DNA of 64,000 nucleotides, taken from assembly GCF_022760835.1 (NCBI RefSeq), contig NZ_JAKTNQ010000007.1, positions 1-64,000 on the forward strand. The letters are read 5' to 3'. The position numbers and the translations under genes are program-made. The notes beneath the pieces are model-generated. The model saw only the letters and a list, made by a program, of their open reading frames with translations, was not told the DNA's origin and ran no database searches. The stretch comes from Thermus altitudinis. GTDB lineage: Bacteria; Deinococcota; Deinococci; Deinococcales; Thermaceae. This document shows, one piece after another, positions 32,303 to 43,080 of this stretch (the stretch's first letter is position 1; every line of letters starts with the position of its first letter).

Positions 32303-32803
32303 ATGTATGGGGTGCTGGTGTGGCCGCCGGAAGACCTGAAGGGTTTTCTGGAAGGCCTGCAGGCCCAGTATGGGGTGAGGGGCTTTGGCCCTCCTCACCT
32401 CAACCTGCGCCAGCCCTTTGACTGGCCCTACGAGGAGGAGGCGTTGAAGATCGCCCTTTCGGGCATCCTCCGGGGGCATGCTCCCTTTCGCCTGCGCCTG
32501 GGGAGTTGGGGCTATTTTCCCCAAGGGGTGGTCTACCTGAGGGCCTACGGGGGTACGCCTTTCCGGCGGCTCTACCATGCCTTGGAGCCCTTGGCCCCGC
32601 CCCTTAAGGAGATTGAGGGCCCCAGCTACCTACCCCACCTTACCCTGGCCCTGGGGCTTTCCGAAGAGGAGGCTAAGGGGCTGGTCCAAAGCCTTCCGCC
32701 CCCACCCCGGCATTCCTTCATGGTGAGGGAGGTGGCCTTGGTGCGGGACGAAAACGAGGGCCACCTCTTGGAGGTGGCCCGCTTTCCCCTGGGTACCGGG
32801 TGA
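32303..32803 (+). CDS. 2H phosphoesterase (2'-5' RNA ligase family)
   Basis: A 166-residue protein with two HxTx-type motifs, PPHLNLRQPF (about residue 34) and LPHLTLALGL (about 112), the second canonical and the first with Asn at the third position. The family opens or closes 2',3'-cyclic or 2'-5' phosphodiester bonds in RNA. Context gives no substrate. It converges on sigA with a 3-base gap. Confidence 0.85.
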   Translation: MYGVLVWPPEDLKGFLEGLQAQYGVRGFGPPHLNLRQPFDWPYEEEALKIALSGILRGHAPFRLRLGSWGYFPQGVVYLRAYGGTPFRRLYHALEPLAPPLKEIEGPSYLPHLTLALGLSEEEAKGLVQSLPPPPRHSFMVREVALVRDENEGHLLEVARFPLGTG

Positions 32804-32806
32804 GGG

Positions 32807-34288
<1,482 letters not shown>

Positions 34289-34312
34289 CGCGGACCTCCC
34301 TCCTTGGGGTTT

Positions 34313-35443
34313 CTATCCCCGGTTGGCCTTTTGGGCGAAAAGCACCTTGTACTCCCTCACCAAAAGCGTCCTAAAAGCGCCAAAGCGCTCCTCCAGTAGG
34401 GGCTCATACTTGAGAAAGGGGTTGGCCACCAGGAAAAACCCACCGCCCGGCTTTAGCCGGGCCGCCGCCGCTTCCACGAAGGCCTGGGCCACATCCAGGA
34501 TAACCGCTCCCCCCACGTGAAAAGGGGGGTTCGTAACTATGATGTCAAATGCCTGGCCTTCTGTCAAGGCCTCGTCCACATCGGAGTGGAGTACCAGGGC
34601 GGTGAGCTGGTTCTCCACCAGGTTCCTCCTCAAGGAGAGGACCGAGACCAGGTCGTCCTCTAGGGCCGTCACCTCCCCGCCCATGTGGGCCAAGGGCAGG
34701 GTGAGGGCCCCGTAGCCTGCCCCCAGGTCCAGGATGCGCTTTCCCCGGATGCCTTCCCGGCCCACCTCCCCCACCAGGGCCTCCAGAAGAAGCACCGAGG
34801 CTTTGTCCACCTTCCCGGCGGAAAAGACCCCAGGGAGGTGGAAGAAGGTGAAGGACTCTCCGAGAAGCGTGGCCGCAAAGCGGTGCCAGAGGGCGGGTAG
34901 GGGTGGAGCCTCTTTTTCCTTTTCCAGAAGGGCCACCCGCACCGGGCCTTCCCGCTTCAGCACCTTGCCGTAGCCCAAGAGGGCCTGGGCCTCCTTAAAG
35001 TAGCGCTCGAACCCCTTGTTCTTATCCCCGGCCAGATACACCCGCCCCCCCATCCGTAAGGCGCGGGCGGCGGCCACCAGGGTGGCCTGCACGTAAGCGG
35101 TGCCCCGGCCTGCGGGCAGGGCCAGGACCACCAGGTGGTAGGCGTTCTCCTCCGCCTCCCAGGGAGGGGCCAGGCGGACCCTTAGGCCGCTGGCCTCGAG
35201 GCACCGCAAGGCGGCCCTGGAGGTCTCCAGCCTCTCCACCACCATCCGGCCTTCCAGGGGAAGGCTTCCCAGGCCCACCCCGGGGTTGAGGTCCAGGGCC
35301 TTTTCCCCGTAAGGCGTTACCACTTTTTGCAGGAGCTCATAGACCGGATCCCGGTATCCCCGGGCCCCCGGCTTCACGTAAAGCACCCCTCCCGGCCGGG
35401 GTAAGGGGGTGAGGTGGTGGTACTCGGTTAGGGTCAGGCCCAC
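34313..35443 (-). CDS. rsmC: 16S rRNA m2G1207 methyltransferase RsmC
   Basis: A 376-residue two-domain methyltransferase. The C-terminal SAM domain has ILDLGAGYGALTLPLAHMGG and the amino-methyltransferase motif IIVTNPPFHVGG; the N-terminal domain is a decayed copy of the same fold. It reads like T. thermophilus RsmC, which methylates G1207 in the 30S subunit. I choose GTG 35,443 with GGAG just upstream, which gives the length of the T. thermophilus protein; earlier in-frame codons would add 55 residues and cross the lysC promoter region. Confidence 0.92.
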   Translation of the reverse strand: MGLTLTEYHHLTPLPRPGGVLYVKPGARGYRDPVYELLQKVVTPYGEKALDLNPGVGLGSLPLEGRMVVERLETSRAALRCLEASGLRVRLAPPWEAEENAYHLVVLALPAGRGTAYVQATLVAAARALRMGGRVYLAGDKNKGFERYFKEAQALLGYGKVLKREGPVRVALLEKEKEAPPLPALWHRFAATLLGESFTFFHLPGVFSAGKVDKASVLLLEALVGEVGREGIRGKRILDLGAGYGALTLPLAHMGGEVTALEDDLVSVLSLRRNLVENQLTALVLHSDVDEALTEGQAFDIIVTNPPFHVGGAVILDVAQAFVEAAAARLKPGGGFFLVANPFLKYEPLLEERFGAFRTLLVREYKVLFAQKANRG

Positions 35444-35463
35444 AATGCTCCAGGATACGGGGC

Positions 35464-35492
35464 TTGGGGTGGATGGGCAAATGTGATAGTAT
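35464..35492 (+). promoter_or_regulatory. Probable lysC promoter
   Basis: TTGGGG and TAGTAT are 17 bases apart, 40 bases upstream of the lysC start. It lies in the 88-base gap between rsmC and lysC, which diverge. Confidence 0.45.
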
Positions 35493-35531
35493 TCCTTTTC
35501 AAGCCGCCCCCATGGCGGCAAGGAGGCAGAC

Positions 35532-36749
35532 GTGGCCCTGGTCGTGCAAAAATATGGCGGCACCTCCGTGGGGGACCTGGAGCGCATCCACAAGGTGGCC
35601 CAGCGCATCGCCCACTACCGGGAAAAGGGGCATAGGCTGGCGGTGGTGGTCTCGGCCATGGGCCACACCACCGACGAGCTCATCGCCTTGGCCAAGCGGG
35701 TGAATCCGAGACCACCTTTCAGGGAGCTGGACCTCCTCACCACCACCGGGGAGCAGGTTTCCGTGGCCCTCCTCTCCATGCAGCTATGGGCCATGGGCAT
35801 CCCGGCCAGGGGGTTTGTGCAACACCAGATCGGCATCCTCACCGATGGGCGCTTTGGCGATGCCCGCATCCTGGAGGTAAACCCTACCCGCATTCAGGAG
35901 GCTTTGGACCAAGGGTATGTGGCGGTGATCGCCGGCTTCATGGGCACCACCCTCGAGGGGGAGATCACCACCTTGGGCCGGGGAGGTTCCGACACCACCG
36001 CCGTGGCCATTGCCGCTGCCCTGGGGGCCAAGGAGTGCGAGATCTACACGGACACGGAAGGGGTCTACACCACCGATCCCCACCTGATCCCCGAGGCCCG
36101 CAAACTGGAGGCCATCGGCTACGACCAGATGCTGGAGATGGCCGCCCTGGGGGCCAGGGTACTCCACCCTCGGGCGGTGTACTATGCCAAGCGTTACGGG
36201 GTGGTGCTCCACGTGCGCTCCAGCTTCTCCTATAACCCCGGTACCTTGGTGAAGGAGGTCAACATGGAGATGGGCAAGGTGGTGACGGGTGCGGCCTTGG
36301 ATCTGGACCACGCCCAGATCGGGCTCATTGGGATCCCGGACCAGCCGGGGATCGCCGCCAAGGTCTTCCAGGCCCTGGCGGAGCGGGGCATCGCCGTGGA
36401 CATGATCATCCAAGGGGTTCCCGGGCACGATCCTTCCCGGCAGCAGATGGCCTTTACCGTGAAGAAGGACTTTGCCCAGGAGGCCCTCGAGGCCCTGGAA
36501 CCCGTCCTGGCCGAGATCGGGGGGGAGGCCCTTCTCCGCCCTGACATCGCCAAGGTCTCCATCGTGGGGGTGGGGTTGGCCTCGGCCCCGGAGATCCCCG
36601 CCAAGATGTTCCAGGCGGTGGCCTCCACCGGGGCCAACATTGAGATGATCGCCACCAGCGAGGTGCGCATCTCCGTCATCATCCCCGCCCAGTATGCCGA
36701 GGCGGCCCTAAGGGCGGTGCACCAGGCCTTTGAGCTGGATAAGCCCTGA
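35532..36749 (+). CDS. lysC: Aspartokinase, alpha subunit
   Basis: A 405-residue kinase that phosphorylates aspartate at the start of the threonine/methionine pathway. The N-terminus VVQKYGGTSVGDLERI, the middle GRGGSDTTAVAIAAALGA and two C-terminal ACT domains (from about residue 260) are typical. Threonine feedback acts through the ACT domains in the Thermus enzyme. GTG start at 35,532 after AGGAGG. An internal start for the beta subunit is present. The stop overlaps the next gene (TGATG). Confidence 0.95.
   Translation: MALVVQKYGGTSVGDLERIHKVAQRIAHYREKGHRLAVVVSAMGHTTDELIALAKRVNPRPPFRELDLLTTTGEQVSVALLSMQLWAMGIPARGFVQHQIGILTDGRFGDARILEVNPTRIQEALDQGYVAVIAGFMGTTLEGEITTLGRGGSDTTAVAIAAALGAKECEIYTDTEGVYTTDPHLIPEARKLEAIGYDQMLEMAALGARVLHPRAVYYAKRYGVVLHVRSSFSYNPGTLVKEVNMEMGKVVTGAALDLDHAQIGLIGIPDQPGIAAKVFQALAERGIAVDMIIQGVPGHDPSRQQMAFTVKKDFAQEALEALEPVLAEIGGEALLRPDIAKVSIVGVGLASAPEIPAKMFQAVASTGANIEMIATSEVRISVIIPAQYAEAALRAVHQAFELDKP
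36264..36749 (+). CDS. Aspartokinase, beta subunit from an internal start
   Basis: In frame within lysC, ATG 36,264 follows AAGGAGGTCAAC, a near-perfect ribosome site. The 161-residue product consists of the two ACT domains only. In T. thermophilus the aspartokinase alpha and beta subunits are known to be made from such in-frame overlapping genes, and the site here has the same position and strength. Confidence 0.75.
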   Translation: MEMGKVVTGAALDLDHAQIGLIGIPDQPGIAAKVFQALAERGIAVDMIIQGVPGHDPSRQQMAFTVKKDFAQEALEALEPVLAEIGGEALLRPDIAKVSIVGVGLASAPEIPAKMFQAVASTGANIEMIATSEVRISVIIPAQYAEAALRAVHQAFELDKP

Positions 36750-37255
36750 TGGAAAGGACCTTCCTCTCCTGGGAGGATCTCCTTCGCCTGGTGCGCCACC
36801 TGGTTGGGAGGCTTCCGGGGGAGGAGTTTGACCTCATCCTGGGCATCGCCCGGGGCGGGCTCATCCCCACGGCCCTTCTGGCCCAGGCCTTGGGAATGCG
36901 GGACATCGTGACGGCAGCGGTGAGGTTCTACGAGGGGGAGGAGGCTCTTCCTGAGCCGGTGTTCTTGCAGTTTCCCCCGGATCCTGTGCTTTTTGGCAAA
37001 AGGGTTTTGGTGGTGGATGACGTGTGGGACTCGGGGCGGACAGCCCTGGCGGTGAAGCTCCGGGTGCGCCAGGCGGGCGGTTTTCCCTTGGTGGCCACCC
37101 TGCACTTCAAGCCCGGCCGGAACCAGGTGCCGGACCAACCCGACGTGTACGCCGAGGCCACGGAGGCCTGGGTGGTCTACCCTTGGGCCCCGGAGGCCTG
37201 GAGGAAAACGCAAGCCACCCTGGCCTTGGGCCAGGGTGGGGTGCGGAAGCCCTAG
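36749..37255 (+). CDS. Purine-type phosphoribosyltransferase
   Basis: A 168-residue type I phosphoribosyltransferase: [20 protein letters not shown] at about residue 27 and the PRPP-binding loop [19 protein letters not shown] at about 88. The size and hood region fit hypoxanthine/guanine or xanthine salvage; the base cannot be told from sequence alone. Translation is coupled to lysC. Confidence 0.85.
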   Translation: MERTFLSWEDLLRLVRHLVGRLPGEEFDLILGIARGGLIPTALLAQALGMRDIVTAAVRFYEGEEALPEPVFLQFPPDPVLFGKRVLVVDDVWDSGRTALAVKLRVRQAGGFPLVATLHFKPGRNQVPDQPDVYAEATEAWVVYPWAPEAWRKTQATLALGQGGVRKP

Positions 37256-38235
37256 ATGAGCCCCAGAGCCTTTACCTGTTCCATCTCGTCCAGAAGCTCC
37301 TGGGCGGTGATCTCCATCCGCTTCCGGGCGAAGTCGTTGATCTCCAAACCCCGGACGATCTCGTACCTCCCATCCTTGGCGGTGACGGGGAAGGAGTAGA
37401 CGATCCCCTCGGGGACCCCGTAGGAGCCGTCGGAAGGGATGGCCATGGAAACCCAGTCCCCTTCAGGGGTGCCCAGGGCCCAGTCGCGGATGTGCTCAAT
37501 GGCGGCGTTAGCGGCGCTGGCGGCGCTGGAGGCACCCCGGGCCTGGATGATGGCCGCTCCCCTTTGGGCCACGGTGGGGATGAACTCCTTTTCGTACCAC
37601 TCCATGTCCACCAGCTCCAAGGCGGGTTTGCCGTCCACCTCCGCATGGAAGAGGTCGGGGAACATGGTGGAGGAGTGGTTACCCCATACGGCAATCCGGC
37701 GGATGCGGTCCACGGGAACCCCGGTTTTCTTGGAAAGCTGGGCCTTGGCCCGGTTGTGGTCCAGCCGGGTCATGGCGGTGAAGTTCCTGGGATCCAGGCC
37801 CTCGGCGTTTTTGTAGGCGATGAGGGCGTTGGTGTTGGCGGGGTTGCCCACCACCAGGACCCTGACCTGGCGCTTGGCCACCTCGGCCAGGGCCCGGCCC
37901 TGCTCGGTGAAGATCCGACCGTTCATCTCCAGGAGGTCGCGGCGCTCCATGCCCGCCTTCCTGGGGGCCGCCCCCACCAAAAGGGCGTAGTCGGCGTCCT
38001 TAAAGGCCACCTTGGGGTCGTCCGTGGCCACGATCCCCGCCAAGAGGGGGAAGGCGCAGTCCTCCAGCTCCATGATGACCCCTTCCAGGGCTCTGAGGGC
38101 CTGGGGGATCTCCAAGAGCTGGAGGATGATGGGCTGGTCCTTTCCCAGCATCTCCCCTGCAGCGATGCGGAAAAGAAGGCTGTAGCCGATCTGGCCTGCG
38201 GCGCCGGTGACCGCCACGCGAACGGGGCTTTTCAT
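37252..38235 (-). CDS. mdh: Malate dehydrogenase
   Basis: A 327-residue NAD malate dehydrogenase of the cytosolic-like type found in Thermus, with the same length as the T. thermophilus/T. flavus enzyme. It has the NAD motif [19 protein letters not shown], the Asp-Arg region [20 protein letters not shown] and the catalytic His in [13 protein letters not shown]. Start ATG 38,235 ([11 protein letters not shown]). Its end overlaps the end of the convergent phosphoribosyltransferase gene by 4 bases. Confidence 0.97.
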   Translation of the reverse strand: MKSPVRVAVTGAAGQIGYSLLFRIAAGEMLGKDQPIILQLLEIPQALRALEGVIMELEDCAFPLLAGIVATDDPKVAFKDADYALLVGAAPRKAGMERRDLLEMNGRIFTEQGRALAEVAKRQVRVLVVGNPANTNALIAYKNAEGLDPRNFTAMTRLDHNRAKAQLSKKTGVPVDRIRRIAVWGNHSSTMFPDLFHAEVDGKPALELVDMEWYEKEFIPTVAQRGAAIIQARGASSAASAANAAIEHIRDWALGTPEGDWVSMAIPSDGSYGVPEGIVYSFPVTAKDGRYEIVRGLEINDFARKRMEITAQELLDEMEQVKALGLI

Positions 38236-38274
38236 CCTGTACCTCCATGGGCCTATGCCCAAAAGGATTCTACC

Positions 38275-40005
38275 TCAAAGGTTACGGTAGATGCGCCTTT
38301 CCGCCTCAATGGCCTGGTCCAGTTCCTGGATTTCTCGCAGGATCTCCAGGCTGGGGTTGCGGTGAAGCTCTTCTTTCAGCTTGGCCCGACGCTCCAGGTA
38401 ATAGGCTTCCCGCAAGCGGGCCAGGGTTTTTTCCAGGAGTTCTGGGAACCTGGGCTCGTCCATGGAGGGGACCAGCATCAGCCTTTCCAGAAGGATGCCC
38501 CCCGCTTCTTTGCGGCTTAGCACCTGGCGCAGGTAATCCCGTCGGGGTTCGCGGCTGGCCAGCTCCAAGAACTCGGAGAGCAGGGAGCCTTCCGGGGGCC
38601 ATACGTGAAGGGCCGTGTGGTGCACCCACTCGGCGAAGCGCTCCTCCGGCAGGGAGAGGAGGAGGGCCATCACGTCCAGCTCCAAAAGGAGGACCCGGTT
38701 TTTGGGCTCGGCCTTGGGGGGTTGGGGGGGTGGGCGTTTGCCCCGCTTGAGGCTGGCCAGGTAGTCCTCCAGCTGGCGCGGGGAAAGCCCTAACCGCTCC
38801 ACCACCAGGGCCTTGAGGCGGTCGGCCACGGGATCAAAGGGCTCCGGGGAGAGCATCCTGGGGGTGAGGGCTTCCAATACTTTGCGCTTGTGCTCGGGCC
38901 GGGTTAGGTCGAGGCCCCGGCTGGCCTCCTGGAAGCGGAACTCCACCTCGGGGAGGGCCTCCTCCAGGGCCTTTTGGAAGAGGGCCGGGCCCTCAGGGAG
39001 GAGAAGGAGCTCCCCGGGGTCCTTGCGGGGCAGGCGCACGGCATAGAAGAGGAACTTCCGGGCCAAGGAGAGGTCCAGGCTCTGCAGGGTGGCCTTTTGT
39101 CCGGCCTCGTCGGCGTCAAAGGCCAGGTAGACCTCCCGCACCTCCTGCATGGCCAAAAGGTGGGCCTGCTCCTCGGAAAGCCCCGAGCCCAAAACCGCCA
39201 CCGCCTCGGTGAAGCCCATCTGGTGGAGGGCGATGGCGTCAAAAAGCCCTTCCACCACGATGACCCGCCCCTCGCGCAGTTTGGCCTTGGCCTCGGGGTA
39301 GGCGAAGAGCACCTCCCGCTTGCGGAAGAGGGGGGTTTCCGGGGAGTTCAGGTACTTGGGGGTTTCCTCCCCCAAGGCTCTTCCCGTGAAGGCCACGATC
39401 CGCCCCAGCTGGTCCTTGATGGGGAAGGTGATGCGGTTCCGGAAGCGGTCGTAGAAGCGCCCGTCCTTTTCCGCCAGGACCCCGGCCTTAAGGCCCTCCT
39501 CCGGGCTGATGCCGTGCCGGCTCAGGTGGGTGAGGAGGCCATCCCCCTTGGGGGGGGCATAGCCCAGGCCAAAGCGGGCTATGCTTTCCGGGTTGAGGCC
39601 TCGGCCCTCCAGATACGCCTGGGCCTCGAGGGAGGCCTTGAGCCCCTCCAGGAAGTACTCCTGGGAAAGCTTGAGGACATCCAGAAGCTCCCGGCGCTTG
39701 GCGGGAGCCCCGCCCTTGGGGAGCTCTACCCCTGCCTCTTCCGCCAGGCGCTCTAAGGCCTCCCGGAAGTCCAGGCCTTCAATCCTTTCCACAAAGGCGA
39801 AGAGATCCCCTCCCGCCTTGCAACCGAAGCAGTGGAAGAGCCCCTTCTCTTCGTCCACGTAGAAGGAGGGGGTCTTTTCCTGGTGGAAGGGGCAAAGACC
39901 TTTCCAGCGGCCGCGGCCTGCGGGCTTTAGGGCCACGTACCGGGCAACCACCTCCCTTAGGGAGAGGCGACGCTTGATGGCCTCTACCGCATGGGCCGCC
40001 TCCAT
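38275..40005 (-). CDS. dnaG: DNA primase
   Basis: A 576-residue primase that makes RNA primers for replication. The CHC2 zinc finger is [20 protein letters not shown] followed by [10 protein letters not shown]; the TOPRIM core has [15 protein letters not shown] and [14 protein letters not shown]; the C-terminal helicase-binding part starts near residue 430. Its start overlaps the end of the upstream cyclase gene by 22 bases. Confidence 0.96.
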   Translation of the reverse strand: MEAAHAVEAIKRRLSLREVVARYVALKPAGRGRWKGLCPFHQEKTPSFYVDEEKGLFHCFGCKAGGDLFAFVERIEGLDFREALERLAEEAGVELPKGGAPAKRRELLDVLKLSQEYFLEGLKASLEAQAYLEGRGLNPESIARFGLGYAPPKGDGLLTHLSRHGISPEEGLKAGVLAEKDGRFYDRFRNRITFPIKDQLGRIVAFTGRALGEETPKYLNSPETPLFRKREVLFAYPEAKAKLREGRVIVVEGLFDAIALHQMGFTEAVAVLGSGLSEEQAHLLAMQEVREVYLAFDADEAGQKATLQSLDLSLARKFLFYAVRLPRKDPGELLLLPEGPALFQKALEEALPEVEFRFQEASRGLDLTRPEHKRKVLEALTPRMLSPEPFDPVADRLKALVVERLGLSPRQLEDYLASLKRGKRPPPQPPKAEPKNRVLLLELDVMALLLSLPEERFAEWVHHTALHVWPPEGSLLSEFLELASREPRRDYLRQVLSRKEAGGILLERLMLVPSMDEPRFPELLEKTLARLREAYYLERRAKLKEELHRNPSLEILREIQELDQAIEAERRIYRNL

Positions 40006-42647
40006 CCTACCCCCCGCTCACGCCAAAGCCTCAGGACCCACCTTCCCAGGATACCGTATCCCCGGAGGTCCCCTTGGGGTTCCTCCCCCAGGAGGACCTT
40101 TTGCCAGACGTGAGTTAGGGGCACAGAGGGGGTGAATCCCAGGAGGTGTTCCACCCTCTCCCCCCCTTCAAGGAGGAGCTGGGCCCTTAGGAGCCGGGCC
40201 ACCTCCAGGTGTACGGCGAAGCCCGTGCGGTGGGTCTGGTAGAGGAGGTACTGGGAGAGGGTCTGGGCCCTTCTTGGGGCCTTGGGCCAGAGGTAAAGGG
40301 CCAGGGAGGTCAGGGCCAGGTGGTACACGTAGGGGTTGGAAAGCCTCCTGGCCTCCCGCAGGGCCTCCTTCAGGAGGGGGGTGGGATCATGGCCCTTTTG
40401 CCAGCGGTGGTGGGCCAGGGCCAATACCCCCAGGGCCTTACCGTCCGGGTGGTGCAGGGCGGCCTGGAAGAGATCCTCCCGGAACCGCCCCCTTAGGGTC
40501 CAGGTGGAGAGGAGGGCGGCAGCCAGCCAGGGGTGGGGCATCCGGTGGTAAGCGGCCTCGCCCTCCTCCAGGGCTTGGGGGAGGCGGCCGGTTTCCAGAA
40601 GGAGGCGGATACGGGTGGCGTGGAAGCGGGTTTCCGACTCCAGGTCCCCGGGCGGGGCCTCGGTTAGCAGGGCCTCCGCTTCGGCGTAGCGGCCCAGGTC
40701 CATGAGGAGGCCCGCTCTTAGGCTCTGCCGGTGGAGGCGTAGGGAAGCGGGGATAAGGGGATGGGGCTCGGTGAGGACCTCCAGGGCTTGCCGGGGCTGG
40801 AAGGCCCGCCAAAGGGCCCCCGCCACCCTAAGCCTGGCCTGGGCCTCCTCCAGGGGGTAGGGCTTGAGGCTGGGCAGGAGGGGAAGGAGGTGTAAGGGAT
40901 GCTGGGCCTGGCGGAGGGCTTCCAGCACGGGGTCTTCGGACCTAGGGCCCCCTGGGGCCTCCTCCGCTTGGCCTAAGGAAGCCTGGGCATCCTGGAGCTC
41001 CTTGGCCAAGGCCTCCCGCCAGGAGGGTGGGGCGGCCTTCAGGGCCTCGTGGTAAAGAGGAATGGCCTGTTCGGGGTGGCCTTGCCGCCAGGCGGCCTGG
41101 GCGAGAAGCCTCAGGGCCTGCACCGCCTCCTGCACCTGCCCGGCCTGCTTCAGGTGGTGGGCCATGGGCCAGAGGGCCCCCTTTTCCCGGTAAAAGCGGG
41201 CCGCCGCCTGGTGCCAGGCCTTGGCCCGCTCCTCCGGCACGAGGGCCCGGGCCGCTTGGGCGATCTCGGGTAGGACCCTGCCCCCTTGCACCAGGCCCTC
41301 CTCCTCCAGGCGCTCGGCGGAAAAGGTGCCCGCTAGCACCTGCAGGAGCTCCACCAGGTCTCCTTTGCGCCTTTCTTCCTCCAGGAGGGGGGAGTCCTGC
41401 TCCAGCACCCCAAGGATCAAAAGGACCTGGCGTTCCGCCGGGGGGAGGGCGTCTAGGGCGGGTTGCAGGGCCAGTAGGGGAGGGGCCTTGAGGCCCTGGA
41501 CCTCCAGGATAGGCGGGAATAAGGGCCTGCGGCTTTCCGCCAGGACCGAGAGGTTGGGGAAAGGGTGCCGAAGAAGGGCCCGCAGGATGCGATCTGGGGC
41601 ATGGAGGTTTTTGGCCACCAGGAGGAGGGGGTGGGGCAGGTTTTGCAAAACCCTTTTCCAGGCTTCGTAAATGGCCGCCTCCAGGGTGGTGCGTTCCCAG
41701 GGAGGGCGGGGCACCCTAGCCAACCTAGCCCCTTCGGGGCCCTTTTCCTCGAGGCCCAGGCTGTAGCGCCAGGCCAGGGCAAGCTCGGGGGAAAGGTCCG
41801 CCAGGGCTAAGAGGGCTTCCGGTTCACCAAAGGCCTTCTCCACCGCCTGGCGCAGGGTGGTCCGCAAGGGGGTTTCCGGCCCCATGCGCTCCAGGACCAC
41901 CACGGGGTGAGGAAAGGCTTCCAAAAACTTCTCCAGAAGAAGGGTTTTGCCGCTTCCCGGCGGGCCCACCAGGTTCAGGCGGGCGGGGAAGCGGCCGAAG
42001 GTTTTCTGAAGCACGTCCAGAAGAGCCTGGCCGTCCGGGTCCAGCCCTACCTGGACCGCCTTCACCCGGGACACCTCCACCGTTCCCAGGCCCTTGGCCT
42101 CCCGGAGGCCCAGGCCTTCCGCCTCCACCCCTCGGGCCAGGGCCAGGGTTTGGGGCTCGGTGAGCACCTCTCCCGGGAGGGCCATCTTGCTGAGCCGCTC
42201 CGCCAGGACCACCGGGGGGCCCACCGCGGTGGGTTCGCCTGCCTGGCCGCTTCCCAAGGGGGCCCAAAGCACCTCCCCGCTGGCCACCCCGGCCCGGGCG
42301 GGCAAAGGGGAGGTGCGCACCATCTCCAAGGCGGCCTCCAGGGCCCGCCAGGGCTCTTTGCCCCGAGCCCTGGGGGCCCCAAAGAGGACCAGGATCCCGT
42401 CCCCCAGGAAGCGGTGGACGAAACCTCCTTGGGCCCGGGCCACGCGAGCGGCTTCCTCGAGGGCCTCCTGCAGGTGCTGGTAGGCCACCTGGAGGCCCGC
42501 TTGGAAGTGCTGGCTGGAGTTCACCAGATCGTAGAAGAGAACGCTTACATACCGCCTTTCCTCGGGCAAAAGGGCCCCCAGGGCCCGGCCGCAGGCCATG
42601 CAAAAACGGGCCTCGGGGGGGTTTTTCTGCCCGCATTCGCAGCGCAT
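39984..42647 (-). CDS. Class III nucleotide cyclase-AAA ATPase-TPR signalling protein
   Basis: An 887-residue multidomain protein. A zinc ribbon ([20 protein letters not shown]) opens it; a class III cyclase domain follows with both metal Asp residues ([13 protein letters not shown] and [15 protein letters not shown]); then a P-loop ATPase ([19 protein letters not shown], about residue 238) and a long helical TPR-like region to the end. The layout resembles cyclase-coupled regulators of the LuxR/MalT ATPase kind, but without a DNA-binding domain. Signal and cyclic nucleotide are unknown. It is the first gene of a unit with dnaG. Confidence 0.82.
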   Translation of the reverse strand: MRCECGQKNPPEARFCMACGRALGALLPEERRYVSVLFYDLVNSSQHFQAGLQVAYQHLQEALEEAARVARAQGGFVHRFLGDGILVLFGAPRARGKEPWRALEAALEMVRTSPLPARAGVASGEVLWAPLGSGQAGEPTAVGPPVVLAERLSKMALPGEVLTEPQTLALARGVEAEGLGLREAKGLGTVEVSRVKAVQVGLDPDGQALLDVLQKTFGRFPARLNLVGPPGSGKTLLLEKFLEAFPHPVVVLERMGPETPLRTTLRQAVEKAFGEPEALLALADLSPELALAWRYSLGLEEKGPEGARLARVPRPPWERTTLEAAIYEAWKRVLQNLPHPLLLVAKNLHAPDRILRALLRHPFPNLSVLAESRRPLFPPILEVQGLKAPPLLALQPALDALPPAERQVLLILGVLEQDSPLLEEERRKGDLVELLQVLAGTFSAERLEEEGLVQGGRVLPEIAQAARALVPEERAKAWHQAAARFYREKGALWPMAHHLKQAGQVQEAVQALRLLAQAAWRQGHPEQAIPLYHEALKAAPPSWREALAKELQDAQASLGQAEEAPGGPRSEDPVLEALRQAQHPLHLLPLLPSLKPYPLEEAQARLRVAGALWRAFQPRQALEVLTEPHPLIPASLRLHRQSLRAGLLMDLGRYAEAEALLTEAPPGDLESETRFHATRIRLLLETGRLPQALEEGEAAYHRMPHPWLAAALLSTWTLRGRFREDLFQAALHHPDGKALGVLALAHHRWQKGHDPTPLLKEALREARRLSNPYVYHLALTSLALYLWPKAPRRAQTLSQYLLYQTHRTGFAVHLEVARLLRAQLLLEGGERVEHLLGFTPSVPLTHVWQKVLLGEEPQGDLRGYGILGRWVLRLWRERGVGWRRPMR

Positions 42648-42648
42648 C

Positions 42649-43071
42649 TCACTCCCGGAAGAGCATTAGAGGTGGCCAGAGGAGCACCTCGGCCATCTCC
42701 GGCAAGGGATCTTCCGCATACACCACCAGGGGCAGGAGGCTTTCCAGCAAGTAAAAGCCCTCGGCCAAGGGGAGGGCTTTCCCCCCTAGGCGGTAGGAGG
42801 CCCCCTCCCGTTGCCAGAAGGCCTCCCCCCTTAAGGGTTTGGCCTCCCGCACCATCCCGTGCAGGAGCACCCAGATGGGGCCGGTGGGGGCAGGGGGGGT
42901 ACCCCGGTCAAAGGCGTAGAAGACCTGGCCCCGGGCCAGGCCCTCCAGCAAGGGGCTTCCCCAAGGTTCGGGAAACAGGTAAGCCTCCACCCCATGGGCT
43001 CGGAAACGGGCGAAGAAGGCCTCGGGGCTTTCCTCTATGGCGTGGCCGGTGGCGGTGGCCCTGGGGGTCAT
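42649..43071 (-). CDS. Unknown protein of 140 residues
   Basis: A compact soluble protein with no signal peptide or membrane helix, rich in aromatic residues (HGVEAYLFPEPWGSPLLEGL, ILLHG-like VLLHGMVREAKPL, and a hydrophobic FYLLESLLPLVVYAEDP). I do not recognise the family. It sits with a 1-base gap before the cyclase gene and 9 bases after the helicase gene, so it belongs to their operon. Confidence 0.7.
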   Translation of the reverse strand: MTPRATATGHAIEESPEAFFARFRAHGVEAYLFPEPWGSPLLEGLARGQVFYAFDRGTPPAPTGPIWVLLHGMVREAKPLRGEAFWQREGASYRLGGKALPLAEGFYLLESLLPLVVYAEDPLPEMAEVLLWPPLMLFRE

Positions 43072-43080
43072 GGCTAAAGT

